DNA of 64,000 bases from Rotaria sp. Silwood1 (lineage: Eukaryota > Rotifera > Eurotatoria > Philodinida > Philodinidae), in NCBI GenBank assembly GCA_905250075.1, contig CAJNOP010000013.1, forward strand, positions 1,656,188-1,720,187, in the 5' to 3' direction. A program made the translations under genes and the position numbers. Each line of letters opens with the position of its first letter. The stretch's first letter is position 1. A model generated the notes under the pieces. It saw only the letters and a program-made list of their open reading frames with translations. It ran no database searches and was not told the origin of the DNA. Shown piece by piece: positions 1 to 13,300 of this stretch.

Positions 1-881
1 TCCAACGCAAAGTTGAAATATATACTGATCCTTGGATATGTTATGATATTTTATGATAAACCGACATTGTTCGATATATTTATTGAAATGAAAAGGAACC
101 AGAGATCTGCACCGCGCCTAAATACGGGGGAGAGGCAGCGCAAATAGTTACGGTCAGAAAACCTTTTCAGTGAACTGCACCACCGTCCGTACCTTCCTAA
201 CTGAGTGAGATACGACTATTTCACGGAAAAAATGTTCGAATGAAACTGTGAAAGTCAAATTCATTTATTCAGGTTTTACAAATCGGTCTAAACCGTGGTG
301 CAAGCTAAGGCTCTGCTACTCAAACTGCGGTATTTCTGTACTGCGGTTTTAGCTAGTTTGTAAAAACTGAATAAATGGTGTAATTTTTGCGGTTTATGGA
401 AACCGCCGTTAATCGTGGTTTTTTTCGACACTTTTTTTCTTGGAATGTAAAAAACAACAGTTCATTCGCTTTTTTTTAAGAGTAACTGTTAGATTCAAAA
501 GGCATCTCGATACTATAAACAAAGAAACACTAGCGCTGTTCTAATTTAGAAGATTTCATCAACATCAGAAAAGCCATGCTGTCTTCCAAATCTTTGAATT
601 TATTTTATGGAAAAATATACAATTCGAATATCTATCATTATTCGTACTTCAGTTCGAAACAAGGAAAACTGCTAAAAATATTTTCAACTACTGTGACTAA
701 TTCTATCTATAGTAATAATCATGAAACACCACAATATATAGAATTTACAATATCTTGATGTATTCCAATATACTAAGATTCACTGTTATCACTAGATCTT
801 GTACTTTTATCACTGATATTGTATAGGATTTCTATTATTAAGAGTGTCGATATTTTGTATTTTGTCTTCTTGTTTTCTTAC
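1..881. other. Left edge: no gene seen apart from the small MITE
   Basis: No convincing coding exon on either strand. I looked on the minus strand for the last TEAD exon, which should begin right after the donor at 881-880, and did not find it. The stretch is probably TEAD terminal intron running off the window. Confidence 0.4.
262..377. mobile_element. Small MITE-like inverted-repeat element
   Basis: About 116 bp bounded by inverted repeats of 21 bp with a single mismatch; the left arm begins CATTTATTCAGGTTTT and the right arm ends AAACTGAATAAATG. It has no coding capacity and no clear target-site duplication. It probably lies in the final TEAD intron or just downstream of that gene. Confidence 0.5.
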
Positions 882-3097
882 CTCCAATACACTATTCATC
901 ATACAAGTATTTGGAAGAGAGCGAAGTTTTTGTATAAATTGTACCATATAATCACATAATGGTGAACGATCAAAACGGTAAATATATTGATCAAATTGAT
1001 CACGTTGTGGATGTTCACTTGTTTCAACTTTTTCTAAAACTTGTTTACCAAATGAACATAAACGTGTTGAAATATGTATTGGACGATTTGAGCAGCTTGT
1101 ATATGTAAATGATGTAAAAAATGATTCATCACGATTATTCATTGGATTTGTCATTGACGATAACATGGGTACATCAGCCCAAAATTTAATTAAAAAAAAT
1201 GATCCATATGGATTACGTTCATATAAATCTTTTAAACCATCATAATGAGGAAATTTATCAAATATTTGATCAATTGATATTGTTTCAAAATTTTGAATAC
1301 TTTTCATTTGAATATCATTTGCATGCAAACGAACTAAATCATGTTGATGCATTGAATATGCTTCTGATGCTGGATAAATTAATGATGGATGTGCTGTAGC
1401 TATTGCTCGATTGATTTCAACAAAAGCACTTAATTCATAAAGACGAAAATTTTCATCACCGATTATAGCTAATGGGGTTACAACTGAATTTGTTACCATT
1501 ATACCTTGAGACATTGTTGAACCAGAAGATAATGGAGATGATGATGAAGCATTTGATGAACATCGAGATCGACCTGTAGCATGAGTATATATAGCAGGAG
1601 AATCTATATGAAAAGAAAATTTTATTATTATTATTTGTTATTATTTTATATACAAAAGCAATACTTCACATTAAAAGATAGATGAAAAAAAGAAAGAAAA
1701 CATATAGGTTATTTTAATCATGTAATTAACACTTCACTGCTGATAGAATGTGCTTATATTTGTAATGAATCGAATCGTGATTGATTCACCAATTGTCTTC
1801 CTCTTTCATCTGAATACAGTAAATATAACTGTGAACTGTCCACAGAAAAAAGCAGCGCTTTTAGATCAGCTGCACATAGACATGAGGTAGAACAGTCGTT
1901 TTTTGGTTCGTTCCCAGCCTGAAAAAACAATTATTCTTGGTTGCGATTTATAAAAAAAAATTAGTTTCGGACTTGATCTAAAAAAACAATTAGTTCCGGT
2001 TTCGGTTCAAAAATTAGTCCAACGCTCTATCTTGGCTCGGGGTCCATATTGCCCATATTCATTTAGAACACATGAATTATGACAATATGACATTAGATAT
2101 AAGTTTCGTACGATCATGAAAAGTATTGTCTCCAATGAAAAAGCGTTGGTCCTGTTCCTCATCGCGATCCATATCTAAGTGCACGACTGTGCATGTAGAT
2201 GTAGAATACTTGAAGTACTATTCTTGCTGCATATTCTATGTTTTTTTTAAAGATTAATTATATAGACGTTTAGGTAACATGATCTATATTAAATTCAATG
2301 ACTTTTATTGAATCAATTTCGTATGATACTCATAAACTGCACGATTGATTTTTTTATGCAGTTGAACTAATATACTGCTTTCTATTCTATAGATAAAATG
2401 ACTGTTTACTTGGTATAAAATGTGGCGGAACTGAATTGGTAATTATATTTGGTATTGTAACGTTGGATTTATTATTTGATGTTATCCTTTTGGTTGTATT
2501 TTTTTTAATATTAGGTGTTTGAGAACATGAAAATAATTCGTCTTTCGTTTGGAATTGATCTATATTCATAGTTGATGATTGAACAGGTTTCGTTAAATGT
2601 TCATCAATTGGAATGGGTTGAAGGAGATTCTTAACTGGACTAGGTGTCTTTTTTTTCTTTTGTACTTCATTATCTGATGATAATGAATCATTATCACTAT
2701 TAATTTGTTCATTATTCATTGAAACAATTTCAGCTGATGTATATTGTTTTAATCTTTCAAGTATAACTTGTTGTGCAACTTTATCATTACGTAATGATTG
2801 TAATTCTTTTGAACGACGTTTAGCAAGTACTTGTAAATGTGATGATACTTGTTTACGTGTACGTGTTTTGCCCGTACGAATTTTAATATAACGTGCAACT
2901 AATTCATTACGTCCATACATTTTTCCTTCTTCAGTCAAAATTATTTTTCGTCGTCCACATGGTGGATATATAGCAAGTGCTTCAAGAAAACTTTGTTCAA
3001 TGTCAGCACTCCATATACCTTCAGCTTCATCAACTGTTCCATTATTTGTTGATGATGATGGTATTGGAAGATTATTATCTATTTTAGCTTTATCCAT
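882..3097 (-). CDS. TEAD: TEAD/Scalloped transcription factor, 3' end beyond window
   Basis: DNA-binding effector of the Hippo pathway; it acts in the nucleus with a YAP/Yorkie co-activator. Exons are 3097-2410 and 1603-882, joined in phase 1 across an 806 bp intron, giving 470 residues so far. Residues about 24-100 are a nearly canonical TEA/ATTS domain ([39 protein letters not shown]). The second exon holds the immunoglobulin-like co-activator-binding domain ([38 protein letters not shown]). Reading on past MMNSVLE reaches a stop at 810, but a GTAAGA donor falls exactly there, where vertebrate TEADs continue for about 35-40 more residues, so the last exon is most likely off the left edge. 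A splice acceptor (exon start 3134) lies 36 nt upstream of the ATG. The start is the first Met before the TEA domain. The linker is Ser/Asn-rich. Confidence 0.93.
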
Positions 3098-3253
3098 TTG
3101 TTTCCTTTTACTTATTCGAAAAAATCATATACATCTAGAAATACTAAATAAACAATTCACGATAGATAAATGTTTTTATTTAAACGATACACAACGAAAC
3201 GAAACAAAAAACAAAATTAAGATGTTTATTTTTTTTTTGTACATGTAAGATAA

Positions 3254-6082
3254 TTAAAAATAAAGTGGATTATAAGTTATCCAATGAGCTTTATTTTTTT
3301 CTTTCTGTTTAGCAGCATCACTTGTTGTAAATAATGATTTATATAAAACGGATGTAGTTGGATCTTGTTGAATGGATGTTTTCTCACTGGTTGATTTATT
3401 TGTTGAAACTACTTTTGATGTAGAAACTTTGCTTGTTGATACTTTTTTATTTGTTGTTGATGATGATGACGATGGAACATCAGTATTTGCTGTTGAATCT
3501 AGAAAAAAAAACAACAAAGAGTTTAGATTTAAAAATGCAAAAAATATTCTAAGTAAAAAAGTGAATTTTGTTATCAAAGACGATTCTAAACATTCTGACA
3601 AGAGAACCCTTTCAAATGACTAATGACTTTTTCAGTTCGGACTGTGTATCTAACGTAGACTCTAGTAAGACATGAAAAATTCCAATAGAGTAAATCAACT
3701 TAGACCTTCTGTCCATGATTATAAATATTTTACCCGAATTTTAGATTATGGCACTGTATACATTAACAAACCAAATGATACTATTTCTATCTGAAGTTTT
3801 TCTCACAGATAGTTCTATATGTAAATAAAATGTGCTAAAAATTTGTATATCCCACAAACAATGCTAAGATTTTCTATTTTTTGAAACTTTTATATCTCAG
3901 AAAGGAAATATTTTTTTAGATGAAATCTTCCGAACATTCTATTCATAAATAGACCTGTTTGTGGACAAAATCTCAGGTCGAATTATCGTCATTCAGATTT
4001 ATTGTTATATACGATGCCATATGCTTAAATTCCAGTAAAATGTCTTTGACCTTGAACAGAAGACCGAAGAGAATTCATCCTTTCAAGTTTCTTTTTTCAT
4101 ATCTTACTTGAGTCTATCTTCTACGTACAGAGTCCGAAACCAAAAGATATTGATCAGTTGAAAAGGTTCCCTGATGAATGCTGCTATTGGAAAATACCAA
4201 CTTTATTATTTATCCTTTTCCTTAATCCATATAAAAAGTTTTATGATGATATCTTGAATTCAATTAAGATATACATCAGGTATTCTGTAAAGTCACCTTT
4301 CACAAAAGAGACTATACATCTTCATTGTAGTTAAACCAAATAAATTTGCATTTATTTCTCTGTGTAGAGGAGTCTAGCAAGCTTTTATTCATAAATCCTT
4401 CTAAAAATTAAACTTTCGGATTCAGTGCACAAAAAGAAAACTCATGTTTTCGAAAGACAAAATGCAAGGTTTCATGTTGAATTCTAATACTTTGCATTAT
4501 ATACACCATCAGATAGAGAAAGTTGTTTTCTATAAACCTGCATACGTACTGTCCTGTAATCAAAAACTACCGAAAAACTTACAGTTGTCCCTTTATTCTT
4601 AGAAAATGCCATTCGTCATTGAACAATCATTATTATTACTCAGTAGTAGACATTATGCAAATCTATTGCGTATATTGCTTTCAGTTTTCACCACCTCCAT
4701 GGATTCTGTTAAGCAGCTGTATTCAATAGATGGCGCTAATTTATTTGTTTTCATTCTATTTTAACTTCGTAACAAAGAATTTTAGCAACATTATATAGTC
4801 TATAGTTCCGAAATATGCGCAACATTGATTAAATCTTGCAAAAGTATGCTTTCAATTGTTCATCTAATGTCTACGTGTATTAATCTCAAATCTAGTAATT
4901 TTAGAAATTCTAATAATTGTGTCAATTCTATCAATTGATTTCTTGATGAGCAAATAGTGAACTACTTTAAACAAACATAATAATTACTCACGTTTTTTCC
5001 AAACTATGATGGAAATAACTGTAAAATAAGACAATGAAATTTATATATGAAAACGTCTAGAATGACGCAATTCAATATAAAACCATGCCTTTTGTTTCTT
5101 GAAAGTCGAAATAAGAAATTTTTTATGACTTCGATAGGAAAGTGATAATTTTTGGAAGCATTTATAAATAAAAACTTGAGTCTTCTCTATTACTTCAAAA
5201 AAAAAAGTCAATTGATTTGGCTTAACCACAATGAAGATTTATAGTTTTCTTTTTGATAGGAGAATTTTCGGACACTATAGATGACTTTTTCTGTTCTCAT
5301 ATAATATTATTCGTTTGATAAAAGCTTTTAAAATATTTAATTTTTGTAGTTCTTTTGTATTCAGAAAGGATAAAGCAAAATTTAATTCTAATTGAAATAC
5401 AGAATTTTTATCACTCACCAATTTTTGTTTTTTTGCTATTTGTGTCTTCTTCTGTTTCGGGTAATTTTCGTTTCGTTGAACCATTCTTTTTTTGATTAAT
5501 ATTTAATCGTTGTCGTCTTTCTTCCATTAAAATAATATCGTCATTTTCTGGATTGAGAATAATAATATCATCATTTGATGAATATTCTTCTCCACATTTT
5601 GGACATGAAAGTTTTTCATTTGTCGTATTATTATTATTAACTGATCGAAGTGCCCGATCAGATAAAACACAACCACATGTCCATATAGCACAAAATTTAT
5701 ATTTACCATTCATTTCTAAACCAGTTAAGGGGCATATAAATGGTGATGAATAAACATCTAAATATTCATTGCCTAAATCATTATGATTTGATTTAAATGC
5801 TGGATTTTCTGTTAATTGTAATTCTTTAACATCTTTCATTTTTTTAATATATGATGGTCCATGTTCAAATTGCATACGATCAAGTAAATATTCTAATATA
5901 GCATCTTTATTATATAAAAGACCATGTGCATCAACAACAATAGGTCGTTTAAGTGTATCATGTTTTAATGTACAATGACGCCATTTAGCCATATTAGCCG
6001 CATTTTTATCTTTAATTTCAGCTTTTTTCTTTTGTCGTACAAGTTCGTCACGTTTTGGTATTGTACCACCATCGCATCCCAT
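3254..6082 (-). CDS. RTF2: Replication termination factor 2 (RTF2)
   Basis: Nuclear RING-like protein of the Rtf2 family, linked to stalled replication forks and, in animals, a proteasome-shuttle (DDI1/2) target. Exons are 6082-5419 and 3498-3254, joined in phase 1 (302 aa). Exon 1 opens with the family signature MGCDGGTIPKR and carries the variant RING/U-box (residues about 36-175: RPIVVDAHGLLYNKDA, FICPLTGLEMNGKYKF, CGCVLSDRAL, CPKCGEEY). The C-terminal exon is Ser/Thr-rich and ends in the conserved tail (YKSLFTTSDAAKQKEKNKAHW). The 1,920 bp intron (3499-5418) contains a foldback element (3602-4175) and otherwise nothing coding. An acceptor at exon start 6111 lies 28 nt upstream of the ATG. 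The gene sits 156 bp upstream of TEAD on the same strand and is divergent from the next gene. Confidence 0.93.
3602..4175. mobile_element. Foldback (long inverted repeat) element in RTF2 intron
   Basis: Degenerate copy of the family best seen at 26647-27265. The left end (GAGAACCC, then TTTTTCAGTTCGGAC) and right end (GAGTCCGAAACCAAAAG, then GGTTCCCT) are inverted versions of each other. Internal blocks such as GACAAAATCTCAGGTCGAA and ACCTTCTGTC match that copy. No coding capacity. Boundaries are approximate. Confidence 0.6.
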
Positions 6083-6360
6083 ATTGAATTGTTAAGTTGA
6101 AATGAAATGATCTGCAATAAAAAAAAATGAGCTCAATATTTATGAGTCAAAATAAATTTTTCCCATTGGTTCCATAAGAAAATTACATTTGTCTCTATAT
6201 AGTATACTCTAGCGACATTAACATAGTTATGCAATTGTAAATTTCATATTGACAAGATGAGTCATATTTTTAAATAATATTATTAGGTTGGTTTTTTTTT
6301 CGTTTCTTCTAGCAAATTCTATTAATACGCATAACATTAAAAATAAAACACAAATCAATC
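6083..6360. promoter_or_regulatory. Divergent promoter region between RTF2 and the Q-rich gene
   Basis: 278 bp separate two divergent start codons. Splice acceptors lie at both ends (exon starts 6111 on minus, 6313 on plus), leaving about 200 bp for a shared promoter. No specific factor site is recognised. Confidence 0.4.
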
Positions 6361-8791
6361 ATGCCTACTTGTCCTCGTGATGATCAATATTCATCAAAAC
6401 CACCGCCTGGTTTTACTGATGATAATTTAACATTAAAACGAGTACAATTAAATGATTTATTAGTAAAAGTTATTAATAAATATCAACATGAACCACAATT
6501 TCTTGAGCAACAATCAAAAGAAACAGATTTATTAATTGCAGTTGCACAACTTATACTTCTACCATCACCAATTTCATCTGATGATAAACGAGATTTTCTT
6601 CATAATATTGTCACAATCGGACAAGATTTATTAACAGATGAAAATCAAGTTAATGATAATGAACAAATACCTACATCAGTTGATTCTAGTATGTTATTTC
6701 TTATTGAATTAAAGAAGAAAAACAAATTTGTATGTTTTCTTAGAATAACGTAGTAGAAAAAAATTTAACAACAACATGTTTTTGTTTTCTTTTTCTATCG
6801 TGTTAATAGAGGCAAAGCCAGGGTTTGAGGCTGAAAGAATGGCTGAAGAGGAAATCTTTTCAGATTTTCTCTTGTGATCTCTATGAATTTTTGCTTATCG
6901 ATGCCATATAGTATTATGATAAAAGTCCTTAAAGAATTCGGGTTTCAATCGAGATTTCACTTCACTTTTGAATTTTAATCTAAAATTTGGTGCATATAGA
7001 CACCTCAAGTAGAGATGGTTCTATAAAAAATTCAGAAGTTTTCAATGAAGCCATTTCATTATATGAGACTTTGAAGACATAGATCTTTTTCCATGAATGA
7101 TGTGTACATCATACATTTTTCGAAAGTTTCATTTTCATAGACACTTTATTCAAAACTTATGAATTTGTTTGTAGAGGCTAGTCCAGCTAAGTTCTTAATC
7201 GCAATTCAAAAATATGATTTTTTTCAAGAACCTCAGGTCTGTAGAACAAAATGCAATAGTTTTGTCAAATCTCAATAGAAACCCTAATCCTTCTAAGGGT
7301 ACTTCCTTTTCTCTATTGGAAGTTTTTGTTTTTTTTAATAATCATTGTATAGCTCTAAGTAGTATCTATCTACTGAATATATTATACGAGCTGAAATTTG
7401 TCTTAAAAACTTCGAGAAAAAAATCGAATTTACACAACGAAAATAGCGAAAACTGTACATTGTTTCGGATATTTCTCAAAACAATTTTTACATGGGAAAA
7501 AAGTGTAGAAAAAACATGTATTTTTTTTTAAGGGTACCTTCAATAGTTTAGCTTTTTTATTTGAAGGACAAGAAATAAAAAGATGTTTACCGCGAACAGT
7601 GCCTAGTACTTGTAAAAAATTTTCAGGTCGGCAACAGATAGCAACTAGGAAAAACAGGGACGATAATTCAAACTGTTGTGATCCCAGTATGTCATAGATT
7701 TTTGAGTCTATGACTTAATAGATTATTATCGAATATCATGATGTATTAATACAAATTGAGAAACATTCTATTCAATTTTTTGTTTAGATCTTCAACTCAA
7801 TGAAAATAAAGAACTATCCATACCTGTTCTTTCATCGAATACAATAAATAATGATGGTGATGGTGATTTTTCACTTGAAGAACTTGCTAATGAATATCTT
7901 CAAAATGAATCATCACCTTCTTCTTTAAACGAAAAGTTCATAACACCATCGGAATCTGAAGCACCTGATTTAACTCTTGATAATCTTAGTAAAGATTTTC
8001 TTTCATCTTCACCTTCATCAACATCATCAACAACAAATAATTTATCGAATTTCATTTCGTCTCCATTATCGAATGAACCTATTGTAATCAAATCTCCGCT
8101 TGAATCAATACTTTTTTCTAATCGTTTATCATCGCAAGATGCTGCGGATGATGCTGATGGTATTTGGAAAGAAGAATCAAGTCTATTTGGTCAAATATTT
8201 TGTACAAAAACAATGGAAATTCCAATATTAACATCAAAACGAATTTCAACATGTTTATTTGATCGTGCTTTATATGAACATTTAACGAATCTTATTACTC
8301 TTTTACCTAAACAATGTGTTCGTAACAGTGTTCAACAATTATCTATTCGACAAAATGGACAACAACAACAACATCGACCGCCACGTCCAAATAATGACAA
8401 TCGACGTCCATCAAACCGAGCCACATTTCAACAAAATTCATCACAAATACATTCTAATCAACGTTTTCCAACTGCACAAAATTCTCGTTCATATGGAAAT
8501 TCAAATTATTCATATCAACAAGGCAATCCCGGTGGACATTTTGTTGATCGAAGACAACAACAACAAAATAGATATCCTCCTCCGTCGTCTTCCACACAAC
8601 AATTCGGTAATTATCATCAACAACAACAACAACAACCGCAACAATCAAAACATATACCTAAAAATAATTTTCATGGTAGTGGGTATCAATCACAAACAAC
8701 AAAATCACAAACAAATAGTCAACAAGTAGCAAATGATCATCATCATCATCAACGAGGTCCAAAAAAAGCTTCCGGTGGTGGTAGTAAGTAG
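6361..8791 (+). CDS. Unrecognised Ser/Asn/Gln-rich protein
   Basis: Exons 6361-6688 and 7788-8791 join in phase 1 to give 443 residues. The donor GTATGT at 6689 is preferred to the read-through stop at 6753. The N-terminus (PPPGFTDDNLTLKRVQLNDL) looks helical. The middle holds two similar short repeats, SLEELANEYL and TLDNLSKDFL, followed by SLFGQIFC. The C-terminal half is low-complexity: Gln, Asn, RPP and His runs ending in KKASGGGSK. It is probably a cytoplasmic RNA-related adaptor. The short Leu-rich motifs loosely recall the Ski7-like short isoform of HBS1L, but no GTPase domain is present and I do not claim homology. An acceptor lies 48 nt upstream of the ATG. It is convergent with TOMM7, with 80 bp between stop codons. 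The 1.1 kb intron holds no recognised feature. Confidence 0.8.
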
Positions 8792-8871
8792 TTTTCTTTT
8801 ATTGTTCTTTTGTAAAATAAAAAAAAGTCAATAACAAAAAACAAAAAAAAAACAATCATCGTCTATTTTGT

Positions 8872-9078
8872 TTAACCAATAGGTAACAAATTCACCAATG
8901 AGAAATCAGGTGTGCCCGGATCTGGTCCAAGTTTAAAACCCAAATAGATAACCAGTGGTACAAATCCAAAATAAATACCATATGGACTATAACCAAGTAC
9001 TGATTGAAGACGCCGTTTTATATTCTCTGTAGATTTTTGTTCTGTTCGTGATAATGCACTTGACGAACCGGGAAGCAT
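8872..9078 (-). CDS. TOMM7: TOM7, mitochondrial import receptor subunit
   Basis: Small tail-anchored subunit of the mitochondrial outer-membrane TOM complex that modulates TOM assembly and dynamics. A single exon encodes 68 residues, slightly longer than the usual 55 because of a Ser-rich N-terminus. The single membrane segment carries the family core FVPLVIYLGFKLGPDPGTP, followed by the short intermembrane tail. The start is the only Met upstream of the core; an acceptor at exon start 9095 lies 16 nt before it. The gene sits between the convergent Q-rich gene and CPEB. Confidence 0.93.
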   Translation of the reverse strand: MLPGSSSALSRTEQKSTENIKRRLQSVLGYSPYGIYFGFVPLVIYLGFKLGPDPGTPDFSLVNLLPIG

Positions 9079-9095
9079 ATTTTTCTTTTTGATGT

Positions 9096-10379
9096 CTAAA
9101 ACAAATAGAGTTTAGAAATGAAGTCACATCTGTATTTTTGTCTTTATCAGTGATCCGAAATTTGTTGTTTGTTTTTTTTGCGTTGTCAAATTTTTTCTTT
9201 ATTCGTGTTCTTTGTCGCTCTTCATATTACACTCGCAAAAACACACTCGAAATGTAAATACTTTATAAGAATGTGTTTATATAATTTTCACGATCCGTAT
9301 TAAAAGAACAAAAGATCAATAAACTCAATCTGATTTGTTTTTTTTTCTTGGATTCTCTTGATTTTTATTCCAACAAAAAAGAAAAAAGAAAAAGAAGAAA
9401 TAGGCAGTAGTAGTTCAGCACAACAAAAATGGTACGAATTATAAAACGACAACAATCAATGATGAATCATAGAGACAAAAAAAAAGAAGAAAAACCACCA
9501 GCAAATGTCTTTATAATGATAATAAAAAGATGAGGAGGAAAAAAAGGTTCCACAAAACACATACAAGCGTGTTGTTATTAGAAGAAGATCTGCTCGCCAG
9601 ATTGCCTGTTTTATTTGAAGGTACAAAATATGGAAAGAGCAACTACACCGGAAAGATGTGCTCTTTCACATGCGATGTTTTTTTTCACGGCCTGAATAAT
9701 GATGATACGATAAAAAATAAATAAACAAAAAATATAATCGAATATCAAAAGAAAAAGAGAATGACGAACAGGTTAAATAAATGACAACGAAAACAACAAC
9801 AAAATGAAAAACAAATAAAGAAGGAAAAAAAAACGAGAATGCTTTCCACCAAAAAAAAAAAGAAGAAGAAGGATGAAATGACAATGACAAAACAAAAAAA
9901 AGAAGCTGAGATGAACGAAGAGAGAGAGAGATAGAGCGAAAAAAAATCATACAAAATAAAACTTGTGTACAAAATAAACGGAAACACAAAAAAAAAAGAA
10001 ACAAAGAGAGCGAACAGAGTTTTTTTTATAATCTTTTTTTTGGTTTTTTTTTAACAAAAAAGCCCACAATATATGTAGAAAGATTGCACAAAAAAACGAA
10101 AGAGAAAAAAAAAGAATAATCAACTATGACGAGTAAAACACATCTAAATGTGTTGATTTCTTTTATAAAGTTATTATCAGAGAAGAAGAAAAAATACGAG
10201 ATCATCCAACGACTTATCCTCCACTAACAGCATTGATCCAACAAATGCGCTAGGTCTTATGGAAAACAAATAAGAAGACATACATATGCGCAATGTTCAC
10301 AAAACAAGATGAAAAAAAACAAAGAATAGAATATAGACAAAAAAACATGATGATAATAATGAGAAGAAGAAGATTTTCT
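9096..10379 (-). promoter_or_regulatory. Pyrimidine-rich CPEB 3' UTR and TOMM7 promoter
   Basis: About 1.3 kb without genes. The plus strand is strongly A/G-rich (many AAAAAG and AAGAAG tracts), so the CPEB transcript would have a long U/C-rich 3' UTR. On the transcript strand there are UUUUAU-type cytoplasmic polyadenylation elements (9443-9448, 9522-9528, 9710-9721). AAUAAA signals occur near 9611 and 9364. The leftmost part must hold the TOMM7 promoter. Confidence 0.45.
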
Positions 10380-13300
10380 CTACCAACGAAATGGTAATGC
10401 ACGTGGACGATCAGCGCCTTCTTTTACCAATGGTTTATGATATTCTCGACCTGAACGAGCATGTATTGATGCCCAACATGCTTCACAATAATATTGTAAA
10501 CATGTTACATTTGCACAAAAAAATGGAGCAAATTTTCCACCACATCGTGCACCAGCACATTCATCGCATAGTTGATCATCAAGTACATACGGTTTAACTT
10601 CAACCTAAACAAATATTTTACAAATTTAATAATCAATAAACCAAAAGAAAACTAAGATAACTAACTCGTTTATCAATATCTCCATGTTGTAATTGTACAA
10701 AACGAGCTGATATTGCAGCTATATAACTTTGTTGATTTGAAAAAGCTACACGACCAGCGCCCTTTGGATATTTTAATTCTGGATCTGTATCAATACCAGC
10801 ATAACAAACACCACCATACAATCGATCCATTATCATTGCTAATTCAACTAAACAAAAAAAGAAAAACAAATTCATACAGATACTAAAACGAATGCCCTTA
10901 TCAAAACATTCAATAGTGTTCTGTTTCAAGAAAAGACAACTATTACAAAGAGATATATGTAGACTTTTCTTCATCTAACAATGTATGCAACATTAATTGT
11001 CTGCTGCGAACTGTTGATATGTCACTAGATAGCACCACCTATCGATATGTTAACAATGCGGGATAGAAGCCGCATATATTCTTAGACAGAAAAAGTCTTT
11101 GTTCACACGCCTACACATGTTCTGTTGTGCAGTGGAAATCTTGTAGTCGCGTTTTGTTAAAAGTCTTAATATTTATAGAATTGTATACAATTTGATCGAA
11201 CAGAAACGTGACTTGGTATGCTTAACATTGAGATAGGAGAAGACATTCATTTGTAGACTGTCTATCGGAAATGTCTATCATAAATAAAATTACATCCTAA
11301 CAGAGATCATTACTTTGATGCATGTCTTTGAATGTTTTGTGAAGATGATGGACTTGAAAACGGTCTGATCTTATATATTATTAGATGAAAAAGACGTCCG
11401 AAGTTCTTATTCGATTGTTGAGAAGGGCGGACTAGTAGATTTTGCTATTGTTGAGAATACACCCACCTCTCTTTAATTTTAGCGCCGATATTTCGATGCG
11501 GCACTAAAAATTCTTATCAAAAATACGTTTTTTTTTTATAAGATAAGGATTAAAGAATCAATATTTCTAACATACTAATAATTAACAAGTAAGATTGTTC
11601 GATGTGTCGAGATTATATACATTATGCAGATCTGAATGCGCTATAAAGAGTACGTGTTCGTTGCTTATGACTCCGAAGAAACTGTACTTTTAGGAAATTT
11701 TTAAAATGAATATTGTGAAAGTTTCATATCTTTTGATTTGCTTCCATGCTAACATAAGAATATTAAATCTATCGGTTCGATATAAAAGATACGTTATAAC
11801 CATAATTGTATCTTCGGACAGAAGTAGCAGCAAGATCTTCAAAAATCAGTTTCTCTGGACTATAAAAAAAGAAACCGTAGTCATAAATAATGAACACGCA
11901 TTCTTTATATCTTCTTTAACACAACATAATACACATCATCTCGAGTAAAACTTCTCTTGTCAGCTTACCGCATAGAATGTATAGTTTTAATTATGAATGT
12001 TCTATAACTTATAGCCAAAGAATTTTCTTACCAGCACGTAATGGTCGAGGTACACCACCGACAAAAATAGTTTTTCTTGGATCAAGTGGTTGTGTACCAT
12101 CCATAACAAAATCTGAATCAGCCAAAAGCCATGGACGTATTTGTACAGCTTTATCTTTCATACTTGGACTTGATACACACATATAAAGTTTTGAATCATC
12201 AATAACACATTCATCAATTAATTCTTGTACTGAACGTTCATATGTAAATATTAAAAAAGCATAACCTTTGGGAGGAAAATATGATTTGCTTTCTTGTTTA
12301 TGTGGCCAATCAACAATTAATGGGCCAAATCTTTGAAAATGTGCAATAATTTCCTCTATAAATAAAAATGATTAACTTGATTTTTTTTTCTCTTTTTCTA
12401 ACAAAAAACAAAATTTTTACCTTCATCAATATCTGGTGGTAAACCTCCAACAAAAACTTTACGTGAAAAACGTTCTTCTTTATTCATATCTATTGGCATA
12501 ATACGTGATGATGAATTAAATAAAGCTGTTGATGATGTTGATGGTCCACCAACTGACATTAAACTGTCTGTATCAAGTATACTACCCATTCCACTATCTT
12601 CACTATAGACACGTTTAACTCCATCGTTGGAAGCATTTCGCATCATATCCATTGCTTGATAAAATGAACTCATATCATAGGCATCACCCGACTGTAAAAA
12701 AAGACAAAAAAAGTATTTAAATAATAAAAAAATCTTATTTGTTTTTAACATTTTACTTACATTCATTGGTGTAAAATTTTGTCCCATATCACCATTATTT
12801 ATTTGTGATGATGATGATGATGATTGTCCATTTTGTGCTGTAAGAAAATTATTTATTATTGATGTTGATCGTAATGTATTTAATGATGTTGGATTTTGAC
12901 TTGTTGATGGTGGAAGAAATGAAAAGAAATTATTTGGTCCTTTTTTTGTTTGTGATATTGGAATATTTGGATTTGTTAATGATGGTACTGGACGACGAGA
13001 TCTATAAATTAATAGGTTTCTTTTTTATATAAGAAATTAAATTTAAAAAAAATTCAACATACGATGTTGCCGGAAAACCATGTGGAATTGATGATGTATT
13101 CCATGTTGGTGATTGAGGTTGTTGTTGTTGTTGTATATGAGGTGGTGGACCAATTGATGGTGATTGACTATTCCATCGTCCATTCATAGGTAATGTTTGC
13201 ATACCATTACCACTACGAATAGTTTGTGATGGAAAATTATGTGCTGCTGTTATTGGTCTTCTTTGTATTGCCTGTAGAAAACAAAAGCTGTTAATTTAAT

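Noticed and set aside
810..881. Read-through C-terminus of TEAD (VRKQEDKIQN...)
   Set aside because: It starts exactly at a GTAAGA donor after the conserved MMNSVLE and does not resemble the family's C-terminus.
3499..3601. N-terminal extension of the short minus-strand frame ending at 3254
   Set aside because: It is intron sequence; the exon starts at 3498 and is the C-terminus of RTF2, not a separate gene.
9666..10004. Long overlapping minus-strand frames (112 and 80 codons) rich in Phe/Ser/Leu
   Set aside because: They arise from A/G-rich low-complexity DNA in the probable CPEB 3' UTR; no domain, and several frames are open at once.
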